The notes beneath the pieces are model-generated. The model did not search any database. It was given only the letters and a program-made list of their open reading frames with translations, and had not been told where the DNA came from. This document shows, one piece after another, positions 35,553 through 43,548 of a stretch of 64,000 nt of DNA. A program made the translations under genes and the position numbers. The stretch comes from Xanthomonas arboricola (GTDB taxonomy: Bacteria > Pseudomonadota > Gammaproteobacteria > Xanthomonadales > Xanthomonadaceae). Location of the stretch: NCBI RefSeq assembly GCF_002940665.1, contig NZ_MIGY01000002.1, positions 1,200,683-1,264,682 on the forward strand, read 5' to 3'. The first letter of the stretch is position 1. Every line of letters starts with the position of its first letter.

Positions 35553-36341
35553 ATGAAATCTCTGTGGCTGTTGGGTCTACTGATGGTATGCGCATTCAAC
35601 GCGTCTGCCGAGCAGTTCAAGATCCTGGTGGCGGCGATTCCCAACCAGTATCACCACGACTATATCCCGGTCGCCAAGCCGCAGTTCGAAGCGATGGCGC
35701 GCAAGCATTACGTCGAGTTGGTGTGGGCGTGGAATGCCAAGGCCTTCGATGGCGATCTATCGCAATATGCGGCGATCGTGCTGCTCAATACGCCGGCCAC
35801 CGATCTGGATCCCACGCAGCGTGCGAACTTTCAGGCCTACGTGCGCAACGGTGGCGGCGTGGTGGCGGTGCACAAGGCATTTGCGATCAAGCGCGGCGAC
35901 TGGGAGTGGTACGACCACCTGATCGGCCGCTCGTTCCGCACCCATCCATACATGCAGACCGCGATGGTCGACGTGGTGGACGCCGGCTTCCCGGCCACTG
36001 CCGGCCTGCCCAGGCGCTGGGTGTGGACCGACGAATGGTACGAATACGATCCGCCGTACAGCGATGACCTGGTCACGCTGCTGACGGTGGACGAAACCAG
36101 TTACGACCCCAGCTTGATCTGGCCAGGTCAGGTCGCCAAGGGCATGGGCAGGCAGCACCCGGTGGCGTGGTACCACCACTTCGAAGGTGGCCGCGTGTTC
36201 GCCACCGCGCTCGGCCATCTGGCCGAGGCCTACAACGACCCGCGTTATCTGGAGCATCTGTATGGCGGGATTTACTGGGCTGCCACCGGCAAGGGCATCG
36301 AAGCATCCGCGCCAGCGGCCAAGACCAAACGCCAGCATTAA
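35553..36341 (+). CDS. Exported ThuA-like domain protein
   Basis: A 262-aa protein from ATG at 35553; signal peptide MKSLWLLGLLMVCAFNASA. The body fits the ThuA/trehalose-utilisation (type 1 glutamine amidotransferase-like) fold: FKILVAAIPNQYHHDYIP, YAAIVLLNTPATDLDPTQRANFQAYVRNGGGVVAVHKAF, DEWYEYD, and PVAWYHHFEGGRVFATALGHLAEAYNDPRYLEHLYGGIYWA. This C-terminal HxxGxGRVFxTxLGH-like pattern is typical. ThuA-like proteins are often sugar-related, but the biochemical role is unproven. Confidence 0.88.
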   Translation: MKSLWLLGLLMVCAFNASAEQFKILVAAIPNQYHHDYIPVAKPQFEAMARKHYVELVWAWNAKAFDGDLSQYAAIVLLNTPATDLDPTQRANFQAYVRNGGGVVAVHKAFAIKRGDWEWYDHLIGRSFRTHPYMQTAMVDVVDAGFPATAGLPRRWVWTDEWYEYDPPYSDDLVTLLTVDETSYDPSLIWPGQVAKGMGRQHPVAWYHHFEGGRVFATALGHLAEAYNDPRYLEHLYGGIYWAATGKGIEASAPAAKTKRQH

Positions 36342-36344
36342 GCA

Positions 36345-36485
36345 CTAGCCCCTCTCCCGCCGGGAGAGGGGTTGGGGAGAGGGGTTGGGGTGAGGGTAAG
36401 GGGCAAAGCCGCTCCAGACGGCGGTGAACCCGATGCTTCGTCCCCGCAGCCGCCCCTGCGGGGCACCTTCTCCCGGCGGGACAAG
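36345..36485. repeat. Intergenic CCTCTCCC / CACCTTCTCCC repeat
   Basis: Begins with CCCCTCTCCCGCCGGGAGAGG, an inverted repeat that can act as a hairpin, followed by GGGGTTGGGGAGAGGGG tandem units, and ends with GCCCCTGCGGGGCACCTTCTCCC. A related element lies at 47229-47428. The hairpin is between the convergent ThuA-like and cytochrome b561 genes and could double as a terminator. Confidence 0.65.
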
Positions 36486-36503
36486 GGAGCCCAGACCCAT
36501 CCA

Positions 36504-37046
36504 TCAACGTGCAGACCGCTCGCCACGTGCCATGCTGGAAAACACGCCATCGCGGCGCACCCAGGCATGGAACAGCGCCGCGCTCAGATGCCCCAGCACG
36601 GTGGCGAACAACAGGTACGCCAACCAGCCATGCGCGCTACGCAACCAGGCGTACAGCGCAGGATCGTGCGGCGCGATCGCCGGCAGGTTCGCGCCCGGCC
36701 ACAGCACGACCGGATAAGCACCGGCCGACAGCATCGCCCAGCCGATCAACGGCATGCCCAGCATCAGCGCATACAACAACCAGTGCGAGGCGATCGCGGC
36801 GGCCTTCTGCCAGTCCGGCAAGTCGGCCGGCAGCGGCGGCGGACGGTTGCGCAGGCGATTGATCAGGCGCAACACCGCAAGGATCAGGATCGCGATCCCC
36901 AAGGGACGATGCAGATCGATCAACCACGGCCGCTGCGTCACCGAAGCCACCATGCCCACGCCAACGAACAGCATGGTCAGGATCATCGCGGCCATCAACC
37001 AATGCAGCACGCGTGCGGGCAGATTGAAGTGCGTGCGGCTGCTCAT
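36504..37046 (-). CDS. Cytochrome b561
   Basis: A 180-aa membrane protein with four spans and the expected heme ligands: His in FNLPARVLHWLMAAMI, His in LIDLHRPLGIAIL, His in AIASHWLLYALML and His in RSAHGWLAYLLFATVLGH. It matches the YodB/CybB family of diheme quinol-linked cytochromes. Its start overlaps the stop of the catalase-family gene by four bases, so the two are coupled. It probably supplies electrons from the quinol pool to the periplasmic peroxidase encoded upstream. Confidence 0.9.
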   Translation of the reverse strand: MSSRTHFNLPARVLHWLMAAMILTMLFVGVGMVASVTQRPWLIDLHRPLGIAILILAVLRLINRLRNRPPPLPADLPDWQKAAAIASHWLLYALMLGMPLIGWAMLSAGAYPVVLWPGANLPAIAPHDPALYAWLRSAHGWLAYLLFATVLGHLSAALFHAWVRRDGVFSSMARGERSAR

Positions 37047-38140
37047 TGGTGTGCTCCCTGGCCGGTGGCGGCGCCGCCTGTGCCATTGGCGATCTCCCGC
37101 TCGCGCCGGTTGAACGATTGCGAGTACACCGACGAGCGCGCTGCCAGGATCGGGTCGTTCGATCCGGCGATGCCCTTGGGCAGGATCAGCGGGTCGTAAT
37201 TCAGGTCGCGGCACGGGCCGGTGGCCTGCGGCTGGGCATGATCGATCGACACCGTGCCGGCCACGATCTGCTTGCGGCCTTCCGGCCATGGCTGCGAGGG
37301 ATCGTCCACTGCATCGCCCGGTTCGGCCACGGTCAGCACCATGTCCCAACGCAGCGGTCCCTGCGCCAGGCGCGTGTCCAGATCGGTGGCAAGGAAATCG
37401 CCATCGGCCTGCGCGCGCTGCTCGGCGCTGAGTTCCTGGAACGGCGTATGCGGACGCATCGACCAGCGGATGTAGCGCTCGCGACCATCGGCGGCAATCG
37501 CGCGGAACGCATTCACTCCGTTGTACTGCGTGTTGGCCCAGCTGTTGGACCACGCTGCGGTCTTGGCCCACCGCTGGAACTTGGCCGCTTCCGGATACTG
37601 CTTGCCGAACGCGGCCAGCTTGGCCGGATCGGGCTTGCCGGTGGCCGGGTCCGGCCTGGAGGCTACATTCAATGCCTGGAAGCCGGCCGGCGTGGCCACC
37701 ACGAAGAACGGAAAACTGTTCATCGCGGTGCGCCATTCCTGCCCGTCGTCGCTGTGCAACAGCAATGCCATGCTGCGTACGCGGGCCGCGCCATCGGCGC
37801 CATGCGGGTCGCCGCCGCCGATCGACATGCGCCCGAGCACCGGCGTGCTGGCCTGGCTGAAGATGCGTGCCGACGACAACCAGGTGGCCTTGCCGCTGGC
37901 CTTGAATTCCCCGCTCACACACACGCCCTTGGTATGCGCGCGGCGAAAGCCCGGATGCGGCGGCCCGCTGGCTTCGATGGTGTCGGTCATGCGCGCGGCG
38001 GTGAGCCGGTCGCCACCGATCCAGTCGGCGGTCCAGGCGAACGCAACCGCCAGGCCGCCGGCAATCGCGGCGATCCCCAGCAAGGGCGCCACGCGGACGC
38101 GTCCATGCTGTGGCGGTGGGGAAGGAGGTGGCAAGGTCAT
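37043..38140 (-). CDS. Catalase-family peroxidase, SrpA-like, membrane-anchored
   Basis: A 365-aa heme protein from ATG at 38140 (GGAG upstream). The N-terminus has an export/anchor segment (VAPLLGIAAIAGGLAVAFAWTADWI). The distal catalytic His is in GFRRAHTKGVCVSGEF (His69), and further catalase-like segments are SMALLLHSDDGQEWRTAMNSFPFF and YNGVNAFRAI. At 365 aa it is the small SrpA/catalase-related class, which shows peroxidase instead of strong catalase activity. With cytochrome b561 it makes a redox pair in the periplasm. A -35/-10 pair identical in type to that of the divergent sigma-factor gene lies 41-69 bp upstream. Confidence 0.9.
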   Translation of the reverse strand: MTLPPPSPPPQHGRVRVAPLLGIAAIAGGLAVAFAWTADWIGGDRLTAARMTDTIEASGPPHPGFRRAHTKGVCVSGEFKASGKATWLSSARIFSQASTPVLGRMSIGGGDPHGADGAARVRSMALLLHSDDGQEWRTAMNSFPFFVVATPAGFQALNVASRPDPATGKPDPAKLAAFGKQYPEAAKFQRWAKTAAWSNSWANTQYNGVNAFRAIAADGRERYIRWSMRPHTPFQELSAEQRAQADGDFLATDLDTRLAQGPLRWDMVLTVAEPGDAVDDPSQPWPEGRKQIVAGTVSIDHAQPQATGPCRDLNYDPLILPKGIAGSNDPILAARSSVYSQSFNRREREIANGTGGAATGQGAHQ

Positions 38141-38180
38141 GGCTGGCTCCAGTGGTCGGTGCGGTGAGTGGTCGATGCAG

Positions 38181-38209
38181 TGAGACGACGTGCAGGCCGA
38201 CTTATTCCC
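38181..38209 (-). promoter_or_regulatory. ECF-type promoter of the catalase/cytochrome b561 operon
   Basis: On the minus strand GGGAATA (38209-38203) is followed after 16 bases by GTCTCA (38186-38181). GGAA-type -35 and GTCT-type -10 elements are typical of ECF sigma factors. The predicted transcription start is about 30-35 bases before the gene. Confidence 0.65.
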
Positions 38210-38246
38210 GTGATCGCCCAGGCGTCGTGGCACGCGCATCAATCGT

Positions 38247-38275
38247 GGGAATAGTCCACGCTCCAGCGCGTCTAC
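38247..38275 (+). promoter_or_regulatory. ECF-type promoter of the sigma/anti-sigma operon
   Basis: On the plus strand GGGAATA (38247-38253) is followed after 16 bases by GTCTAC (38270-38275). It matches the divergent promoter in both hexamers and spacing, suggesting both are read by the encoded sigma factor. The predicted start of transcription falls within a few bases of the ATG at 38282. Confidence 0.65.
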
Positions 38276-38281
38276 TGTGTG

Positions 38282-38818
38282 ATGCCACCACCAAACCTGC
38301 CGATGGATGCTCTGGACGATGACCAACTGCGTGCCGTGCTGCCGGCGCTGCGTCGCTTCGCGCGCTCGCTGAGCGGCGAGTCCGCCAGCGCCGACGACCT
38401 GGTGCAGGCCACGCTGGAACGTGCGCTGCGGCGTTGGCGCACCCGCCATACCGCCGAGGCCCTGCAGCCGTGGCTGTTCGCCATCCTGTACCGGCAGTTT
38501 CTGGACGGGCAGCGACGCGCCGCGCGCTGGCAGCGCGTGGTGGGCTTGTTCGCGCCGCAGCAGCCCAGCCAGTCCGCATCGGCCGAGCAGGTGCACGACG
38601 GCCGCGCCATGCTGGCCAGCCTGGCGTTGCTGCCGCCGGAACAGCGCGCCTTGCTGCTCCTGGTCAGCGTGGAGGGTTTCAGCTACCGCGAGGTGGCCGA
38701 CACCCTCGGCATCCCGATCGGCACGGTGATGTCGCGGCTGTCGCGTGCGCGCGAACGCCTGCGCGCATTGAACGAAGGCCACGTGCGCCATGTACCCGCA
38801 TTGAGGATCCTGAAATGA
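38282..38818 (+). CDS. ECF RNA polymerase sigma factor
   Basis: A 178-aa sigma-70 family protein (a GTG three bases earlier is also possible; ATG at 38303 is a third option). Region 2 (about residues 10-75): LPALRRFARSLSGESASADDLVQATLERALRRW, with core-binding and -10 recognition helices. Region 4 (about 110-165): LASLALLPPEQRALLLLVSVEGFSYREVADTLGIPIGTVMSRLSRARERLR, the -35-binding HTH. No region 3 or 1, as in ECF sigma factors. No Shine-Dalgarno is seen and the predicted promoter abuts the start, so the mRNA may be leaderless. The stop overlaps the anti-sigma gene by four bases. Confidence 0.92.
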   Translation: MPPPNLPMDALDDDQLRAVLPALRRFARSLSGESASADDLVQATLERALRRWRTRHTAEALQPWLFAILYRQFLDGQRRAARWQRVVGLFAPQQPSQSASAEQVHDGRAMLASLALLPPEQRALLLLVSVEGFSYREVADTLGIPIGTVMSRLSRARERLRALNEGHVRHVPALRILK

Positions 38819-39570
38819 CCAGTACCCCGCCGCCTGACGAACACGCACTGCACGCCTATGTCGATGGCCGGCTGGAGCCGGCGCAACGCGCAGCGGTGGC
38901 CGCCTGGTTGCAGGCGCACCCGGCGCAGGCTGCACGCGTGGCGGGCTGGAAACGCGATGCCGAAGCGCTGCGCGCCGCGCATGCCGGCCTGGAGTCGGAG
39001 ATGGCCACGCTGGCGCTGACGCCTGCGGCACTCCGCCGTGGCCTGCAGCAACGCCGCCGGGTCCTGGCTGCCATGGCCGTCAGTTGCGTGCTGGCGCTGG
39101 GCCTGGGCACCGGGCTGGGCTGGCAGTTGCGCGAAAGCCGGTTCGCCAGCCAGCGCGTGCCGATGGCCGATGCGGTGGCCGCCTACCGCCTGTTTGCCGA
39201 TGCCGACGCGCATCCAGGCGTTGCGTTGGACGTGCAGCGCCGCGCGGAGTTGGAACCGTGGTTGCGCACGCATTTCGGCCATGCCGGTGTGGTGCCGGAT
39301 CTGCGCGTGCAGGGCTATGTGCTGCGCGGCGGGCAGTTGCTTTCCACACCCGAAGGCGCGGCAGCGATGCTGGTCTACAGCGATGCCGACGGCGCGCGTA
39401 TCGGCCTGTATCTGCGTCCGCGCAGCGGGCCGATGCCCACCGGCGAACGTCGCGATGGCCGTCTACTGGCGCAGTACTGGGCCGAAGGCGAGACCGCGTT
39501 TGCGCTGGTCGGCCCGGCGACGCAGACACGCATGCGCACGATCGCGCCGTTGCTGCGCAGCCAGGGATGA
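38815..39570 (+). CDS. Membrane anti-sigma factor (RskA/ChrR-independent, zinc-finger-less)
   Basis: A 251-aa protein coupled to the ECF sigma gene by ATGA overlap. Residues 1-75 form the anti-sigma N-terminal helices (DEHALHAYVDGRLEPAQRAAVAAWLQAHP), the classic anti-sigma pattern, with no Cys/His zinc motif. A membrane span lies at about residues 84-102 (VLAAMAVSCVLALGLGTGLGW), then a periplasmic domain of about 150 residues. It should hold the sigma factor at the membrane until an oxidative or envelope signal is received. Its target genes probably include the divergent peroxidase operon. Confidence 0.88.
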   Translation: MTSTPPPDEHALHAYVDGRLEPAQRAAVAAWLQAHPAQAARVAGWKRDAEALRAAHAGLESEMATLALTPAALRRGLQQRRRVLAAMAVSCVLALGLGTGLGWQLRESRFASQRVPMADAVAAYRLFADADAHPGVALDVQRRAELEPWLRTHFGHAGVVPDLRVQGYVLRGGQLLSTPEGAAAMLVYSDADGARIGLYLRPRSGPMPTGERRDGRLLAQYWAEGETAFALVGPATQTRMRTIAPLLRSQG

Positions 39571-39622
39571 CCGGCGCGACCTGAGGCGCGTGCTGATGGC
39601 GCGCGCTGCGTGGGCGGCGGGC

Positions 39623-40993
39623 TCAGCCGCCGTAGCGTTGCTGAAGCATCGCAAAGGCCGAGCGCAGCGCCAGCGCCTCGCCGCCAGCGGGGCGGCCGGG
39701 GCGGTCGCTGTCGTTCCAGGCGTACACGTCCAGATGCGCCCACAGCTGGCCCGGCGCGACAAAGCGCTCCAGGTACAGCGCGGCGGTGACCGCGCCGGCC
39801 ATGCGCGAGCCGGCGTTGGCCATGTCGGCGACATGGCTGTTGAGGTAACGCAGGTACGGGCGCCATAGCGGCATGCGCCAGACCGGGTCGCGGGTCTGCT
39901 CGCCGGCACTCAGCCAGGCCTGTGCCAGCGCATCGTCGTTGGCGAACAGCGCGGGCAGGTCCGGTCCCAGGGCGATGCGTGCGGCACCGGTGAGCGTTGC
40001 GAAATCCAGGATCAGATCGGGGCGCTGCTCGGTGGCGTAGCTCAGCGCATCGCACAGCACCAGGCGGCCTTCGGCATCGGTGTTGTCCACTTCCACCGTG
40101 ACGCCGGCGCGGGTGGTGATGACCTCGCCCGGGCGGAACGCATCCGGGCCGACGGCATTTTCCACCGCCGCAATCAACAGGGTCAGTCGCACCGGCAGCT
40201 GCTGCGCCATCACCAGGCCGGCCAGCGCCAAGGCATGCGCCGCGCCGCCCATGTCCTTTTTCATGTTGCGCATGCCATCGGCCGGCTTCAGATCCAGTCC
40301 ACCGGTGTCGAAGCACACGCCCTTGCCGACCAGCACCAGATGCGGATGCGCCGCATCGCCCCATTGCAGCTGGATCAGCCGCGGCGCCCGGTGCGAGGCG
40401 CGCCCGACCGCGTGGATGGTGGGGAAGTTCTGCGCCAGCAATTGCTCGCCGACGATGGCATTGACCTGGGCGGCGTGCGTTTGCGCCAGTGCGCGCGTGG
40501 CCTCTTCCAGATGCTGCGGGCCCATGTCCTCGGTCGGGGTGTTGACCCAGTCGCGCACGCGGATGCAGGCCTCGATCAAGGCACGTGTCTGTGGCGCCGG
40601 CGTGGCGGCCAGTTCGGCCGGTACGCGCGGCACCTTGCGGTAGCGCGAGAAGCGGTACGCACCCAGGCCCCAGCCCAGATGCAGCAGTGCCTGCTCGTTC
40701 TCGCTCAGCGTGTTGGCCAGGGTCCAGCGGCTGGCCGGCGGCAGCGCCATCGGTGCATGCGCGTAGGCGTAGGCATCGGCGCGGTCGCCGATGCCCAGCA
40801 CCGCGCCGGCCAGTCCCTGTTCGCCCGGCAACAACAGCACGCTGCCCGGCGCGGCATCGAACCGTTGCGCCTGTGCCCACGACAGCACGCGCGTGGGCTG
40901 CTCGGCGCACCAACGTGCAAAGCCTTCGCGGTCGAGCACATGCAGTGGCAAGGCTGCGGCGTTGGGATCGATGAAACCGGTGAGCTGCGACAT
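39623..40993 (-). CDS. M17-family leucyl aminopeptidase
   Basis: A 456-aa binuclear-metal aminopeptidase. Signature NTDAEGRLVLCDAL is intact; further metal/catalytic segments are VLVGKGVCFDTGGLDLKPADGMRNMKKDMGGAAHAL and ILDFATLTGAARIALGPDLPALF. The N-terminal domain is short compared with PepA, fitting the PepB-like or predicted leucyl aminopeptidase subgroup. It starts at MSQLTGFIDPNAAALPLHV. It is followed on the same strand by nothing until 39570 (convergent). Likely releases N-terminal residues from peptides in the cytosol. The next upstream gene, HAD hydrolase, is 43 bp away. Confidence 0.92.
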   Translation of the reverse strand: MSQLTGFIDPNAAALPLHVLDREGFARWCAEQPTRVLSWAQAQRFDAAPGSVLLLPGEQGLAGAVLGIGDRADAYAYAHAPMALPPASRWTLANTLSENEQALLHLGWGLGAYRFSRYRKVPRVPAELAATPAPQTRALIEACIRVRDWVNTPTEDMGPQHLEEATRALAQTHAAQVNAIVGEQLLAQNFPTIHAVGRASHRAPRLIQLQWGDAAHPHLVLVGKGVCFDTGGLDLKPADGMRNMKKDMGGAAHALALAGLVMAQQLPVRLTLLIAAVENAVGPDAFRPGEVITTRAGVTVEVDNTDAEGRLVLCDALSYATEQRPDLILDFATLTGAARIALGPDLPALFANDDALAQAWLSAGEQTRDPVWRMPLWRPYLRYLNSHVADMANAGSRMAGAVTAALYLERFVAPGQLWAHLDVYAWNDSDRPGRPAGGEALALRSAFAMLQQRYGG

Positions 40994-41036
40994 GGAAATC
41001 CTCGGAAGCGGCGCCCGGCGCCGAGCAAAAAGTGGC

Positions 41037-41774
41037 TCAGGCGGGAAGACGGATGCCGGCGTGTGCGGCGCCAGGGTGCGGCTGCTGCGCGTCCAGCCAA
41101 TCGGCCAGCCCGGTCATGGAGTCGAACTCCAGATCCGGCTGCTGGGTCGGGTGCGACCACTGCGCTCCATCGCGATTGATCCAGCAGGCGCGCAGCCCGG
41201 CATCCAGCGCGCCCAGCACGTCCATGCGCACGTGGTCGCCCACATGCAGCACCTGCGCCGGCGGCACCTCCAGGCGCGCGCATGCGGCCAGGAAAATGCT
41301 TGGATCCGGCTTGGCGCTGCCGTGCTCACGCGAGCCCAGCTGAAACGCAAAGTGATGCATCAGCCCGATGCGCTGCAGATCGGCATTGCCGTTGCTGAGC
41401 GCTGCCACCGGCACATGCGCGGCGATACGCGCCAGCGCGTCCAGCGCATCCGGGTAGCACTCCACCTGGTTGCGCGCGGCGTAGAAGACCTCATACGCAG
41501 GCTCCAGCAAGGCCAGGTCGCCGCCGCTCTCGCGCAACGCCATTTCCAGCGTCAACCGCCGCAGCGCGCTAAGATCGTGGTGCAGGTGCGGGTTGTCGGC
41601 AAAGCTGCGCTCGCGCAGGTCGCGCATCGCCTCCACCGGGAACCGCTCGGCGGTAACCGGACTGTGCTCGCGCATCCAGTCGTACACCACCTGATCGATC
41701 CGCGCCCCGATCGGCGCAAAGGGCCACAACGTGTCGTCGAGGTCGAGGGTGATGGCGCTGATGTGGAAGCTCAT
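41037..41774 (-). CDS. HAD-superfamily hydrolase
   Basis: A 245-aa protein with HAD motif I LDLDDTLWP near the N-terminus (ISAITLDLDDTLWPFAPI), motif II VAALSNGNADL, motif III lysine in HGSAKPDPSIF, and motif IV GDHVRMDVLGALDAGLRACWIN. Order and spacing fit a type C1-capped phosphatase (epoxide-hydrolase/YigB-like). YigB in E. coli dephosphorylates FMN-type substrates, and this protein is close in layout; exact substrate is inference. Confidence 0.9.
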   Translation of the reverse strand: MSFHISAITLDLDDTLWPFAPIGARIDQVVYDWMREHSPVTAERFPVEAMRDLRERSFADNPHLHHDLSALRRLTLEMALRESGGDLALLEPAYEVFYAARNQVECYPDALDALARIAAHVPVAALSNGNADLQRIGLMHHFAFQLGSREHGSAKPDPSIFLAACARLEVPPAQVLHVGDHVRMDVLGALDAGLRACWINRDGAQWSHPTQQPDLEFDSMTGLADWLDAQQPHPGAAHAGIRLPA

Positions 41775-41785
41775 CGCGCGATTGT

Positions 41786-41872
41786 AATGCCGGGAATGGG
41801 GAGTCGGGAATCAAGAATGGCTAGAGCGCAGCCACTGCCCTTGCGACTCCCGAATCCCAACTCCCGATTCCC
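41786..41872. repeat. Inverted pair of GATTCCC repeats
   Basis: GGGAATGGGGAGTCGGGAAT at about 41793-41812 faces GACTCCCGAATCCCAACTCC and CCCGATTCCCC at about 41845-41873; the arms can pair into a long stem. It sits between the HAD hydrolase and the AI-2E gene. Same repeat family as 28171-28202 and 47446-47472. Confidence 0.65.
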
Positions 41873-41874
41873 CG

Positions 41875-42981
41875 CTACTCCAGCAGCCTGGCCCAACGCT
41901 GCATTGCTTCCACCCGACTCAGCACCATCTTGATGCAGACCAGCAGCGGTACCGCCAGCAGCAGGCCGACCATGCCCCACAGCCAGCCGAACAGCATCAG
42001 CGCCAGGATCAGCATCAACGGCGAGATCGCCATGCGGCGGCCGAGCACGATCGGGGTGACCACCTGGCCTTCGATGGTGTGCAGCGCCAGGTACAGGATC
42101 GCCGGCAGCATCGCCGACAGGGTGGTGCGGAATTCCACAAAGCCCATCAGCAGCATCAGCATGACGCCGATCAACGGGCCCACGTACGGCGCGAAATTGA
42201 GCAGCGCCACCACCGTGCCCCACAGCAGCGCTTCGGGCAGCGGAATCTTGAGCGCATAGAGAATGCCGGCGAAGATCAGCCCGACCAGCGTATTGATCAC
42301 GCTGATGGTGAGCACGTAGCGCGAGACCTCGCGCTCGATATCCAGCATGATTTCGGTGGTGAAGCGTTGTTGCTGTCGATTGGGCAGCAAGGCGATCGCG
42401 TGCCGTTGCAGGCTTTCGCCGTAGACCATGAAAAAGAACGTCAGCAGCACCACCGCGAGCACCGAGGCAGCCAGTTTCGGCGTGCGCACCAGTGCCTTGT
42501 AGGGGTCATCCATCTGTGTGCGCACGATCTGCACACTGCGCTGGCCGTCGCCGCCGGCAGCGCGTGCAAAGTTTTCCGCGGCCTGGTTGGCCTGCATCAC
42601 CGGCTTGGTGAAATCGCGCACGTCGCGCGCAATCTGGCGCATCTGCCTGGGCGCCTGCTGCACCCATTCGGCTGCCGGCCCGGCCAGTTGCGCGGCCAGT
42701 GTCACGGTACCGGCAAGGCCCAGGCACAGCACCAACAAGGCGCCGAGAAAGCGTGGGATATACAGCTTGCGCAGACCGCGCAGGATGGGGTTGCCGATCA
42801 AGGCAAAGAACGCCGCCAGCATCACCGGCAGGATAATCGTCTGTGCAGCCCACAGCGTGTAACCGACCGCCAGCGTGGCCAGCACCACCAACGAGACCGG
42901 TGCGCGTGGGCGCGGTGCCGGCGGCGGCGGGAGCGATTCTGCCGCAACGGCAGCATCCATTAAATCGACGGGAAGAGTCAT
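41875..42981 (-). CDS. AI-2E family transporter
   Basis: A 368-aa integral membrane protein with about eight spans. The family-typical C-terminal region is intact: EALLWGTVVALLNFAPYVGPLIGVMLMLLMG, then TIEGQVVTPIVLGRRMAISPLMLILALMLFGWLWGMVGLLLAVPLLVCIKM. Members include TqsA (AI-2 exporter) and Na+/H+ antiporter-like proteins; the substrate cannot be read from sequence. The stop is immediately next to a repeat element. Confidence 0.9.
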   Translation of the reverse strand: MTLPVDLMDAAVAAESLPPPPAPRPRAPVSLVVLATLAVGYTLWAAQTIILPVMLAAFFALIGNPILRGLRKLYIPRFLGALLVLCLGLAGTVTLAAQLAGPAAEWVQQAPRQMRQIARDVRDFTKPVMQANQAAENFARAAGGDGQRSVQIVRTQMDDPYKALVRTPKLAASVLAVVLLTFFFMVYGESLQRHAIALLPNRQQQRFTTEIMLDIEREVSRYVLTISVINTLVGLIFAGILYALKIPLPEALLWGTVVALLNFAPYVGPLIGVMLMLLMGFVEFRTTLSAMLPAILYLALHTIEGQVVTPIVLGRRMAISPLMLILALMLFGWLWGMVGLLLAVPLLVCIKMVLSRVEAMQRWARLLE

Positions 42982-43164
42982 GCGCGCCCTGGCAGCAGAC
43001 TGGCGTGCTGCCAGCGGTGCGCCATTATCAGCCTAGCGCGTCAACGCAGCGCACAGAGGGCGTGCGGATAACGTAGTCCTCGACAGCGTCGGTGGCGGGC
43101 TCTGCCGCACAGTGGATGACAGATCCGTCAGCGTGATCCCGAGCGATGGCTCGGGAACGGATCC

Positions 43165-43548
43165 TCAGGCGACGCGATCGACCGCCGCATGCACCACCGT
43201 CACCGGTGGATCGGCAGCGACCTCTTCGGCGCTGTCCGCGGCGCGTTCGGCCTGCTCGGAAGCCTCTTGCGCACGATGTGCGGTGAACAGGGCAGAGATC
43301 GTGCTGATCATCTGCAGAATCTTCGGGATGCCGCCCAGCTTGCTGGCAATGCTGCCCAATGCCGCCTGTGGTTCGTTACGGCCGGTGACAAAACCCAATC
43401 CGAAACCAACGACCACGATCCGCAACGGAGACCACCCGGCACGCCAGGTATCACGCAACTCTCCCCAATGCAGGCGCGTTTCCTGTGCGCGCCCTTCCAC
43501 CAGAAACTCTGCGCGTTCGACGCGTTGACGCAAGGTGCCAAACTTCAT
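43165..43548 (-). CDS. Stress-operon membrane protein (YqjK-like position)
   Basis: A 127-aa protein with an N-terminal amphipathic helix (TLRQRVERAEFLVEGRAQETRLHW), one weak membrane span (SPLRIVVVGFGLGFVTG) and a C-terminal coiled acidic tail (HRAQEASEQAERAADSAEE). It overlaps the holin-like gene by four bases (ATGA) as the third gene of a DUF883-holin-X-orf operon, the place held by YqjK in E. coli yqjDEK, but the sequence is not clearly YqjK. Function unknown; likely envelope/ribosome-associated stress response. Confidence 0.7.
   Translation of the reverse strand: MKFGTLRQRVERAEFLVEGRAQETRLHWGELRDTWRAGWSPLRIVVVGFGLGFVTGRNEPQAALGSIASKLGGIPKILQMISTISALFTAHRAQEASEQAERAADSAEEVAADPPVTVVHAAVDRVA

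Noticed and set aside
36345..36485. Short regular C-rich units as a CRISPR array
   Set aside because: Units are adjacent and degenerate with no unique spacers, and no cas gene is in the window.
37043..39031. Longer version of the catalase-family gene starting at 39031
   Set aside because: The extension would run through the ECF sigma gene and its promoter on the other strand and has no resemblance to catalases; ATG at 38140 has a ribosome site and a signal.
39375..40913. 512-codon minus-strand frame over the aminopeptidase and anti-sigma genes
   Set aside because: Out of frame with the M17 aminopeptidase on the same strand, which has an intact active-site motif; the other frame has none.
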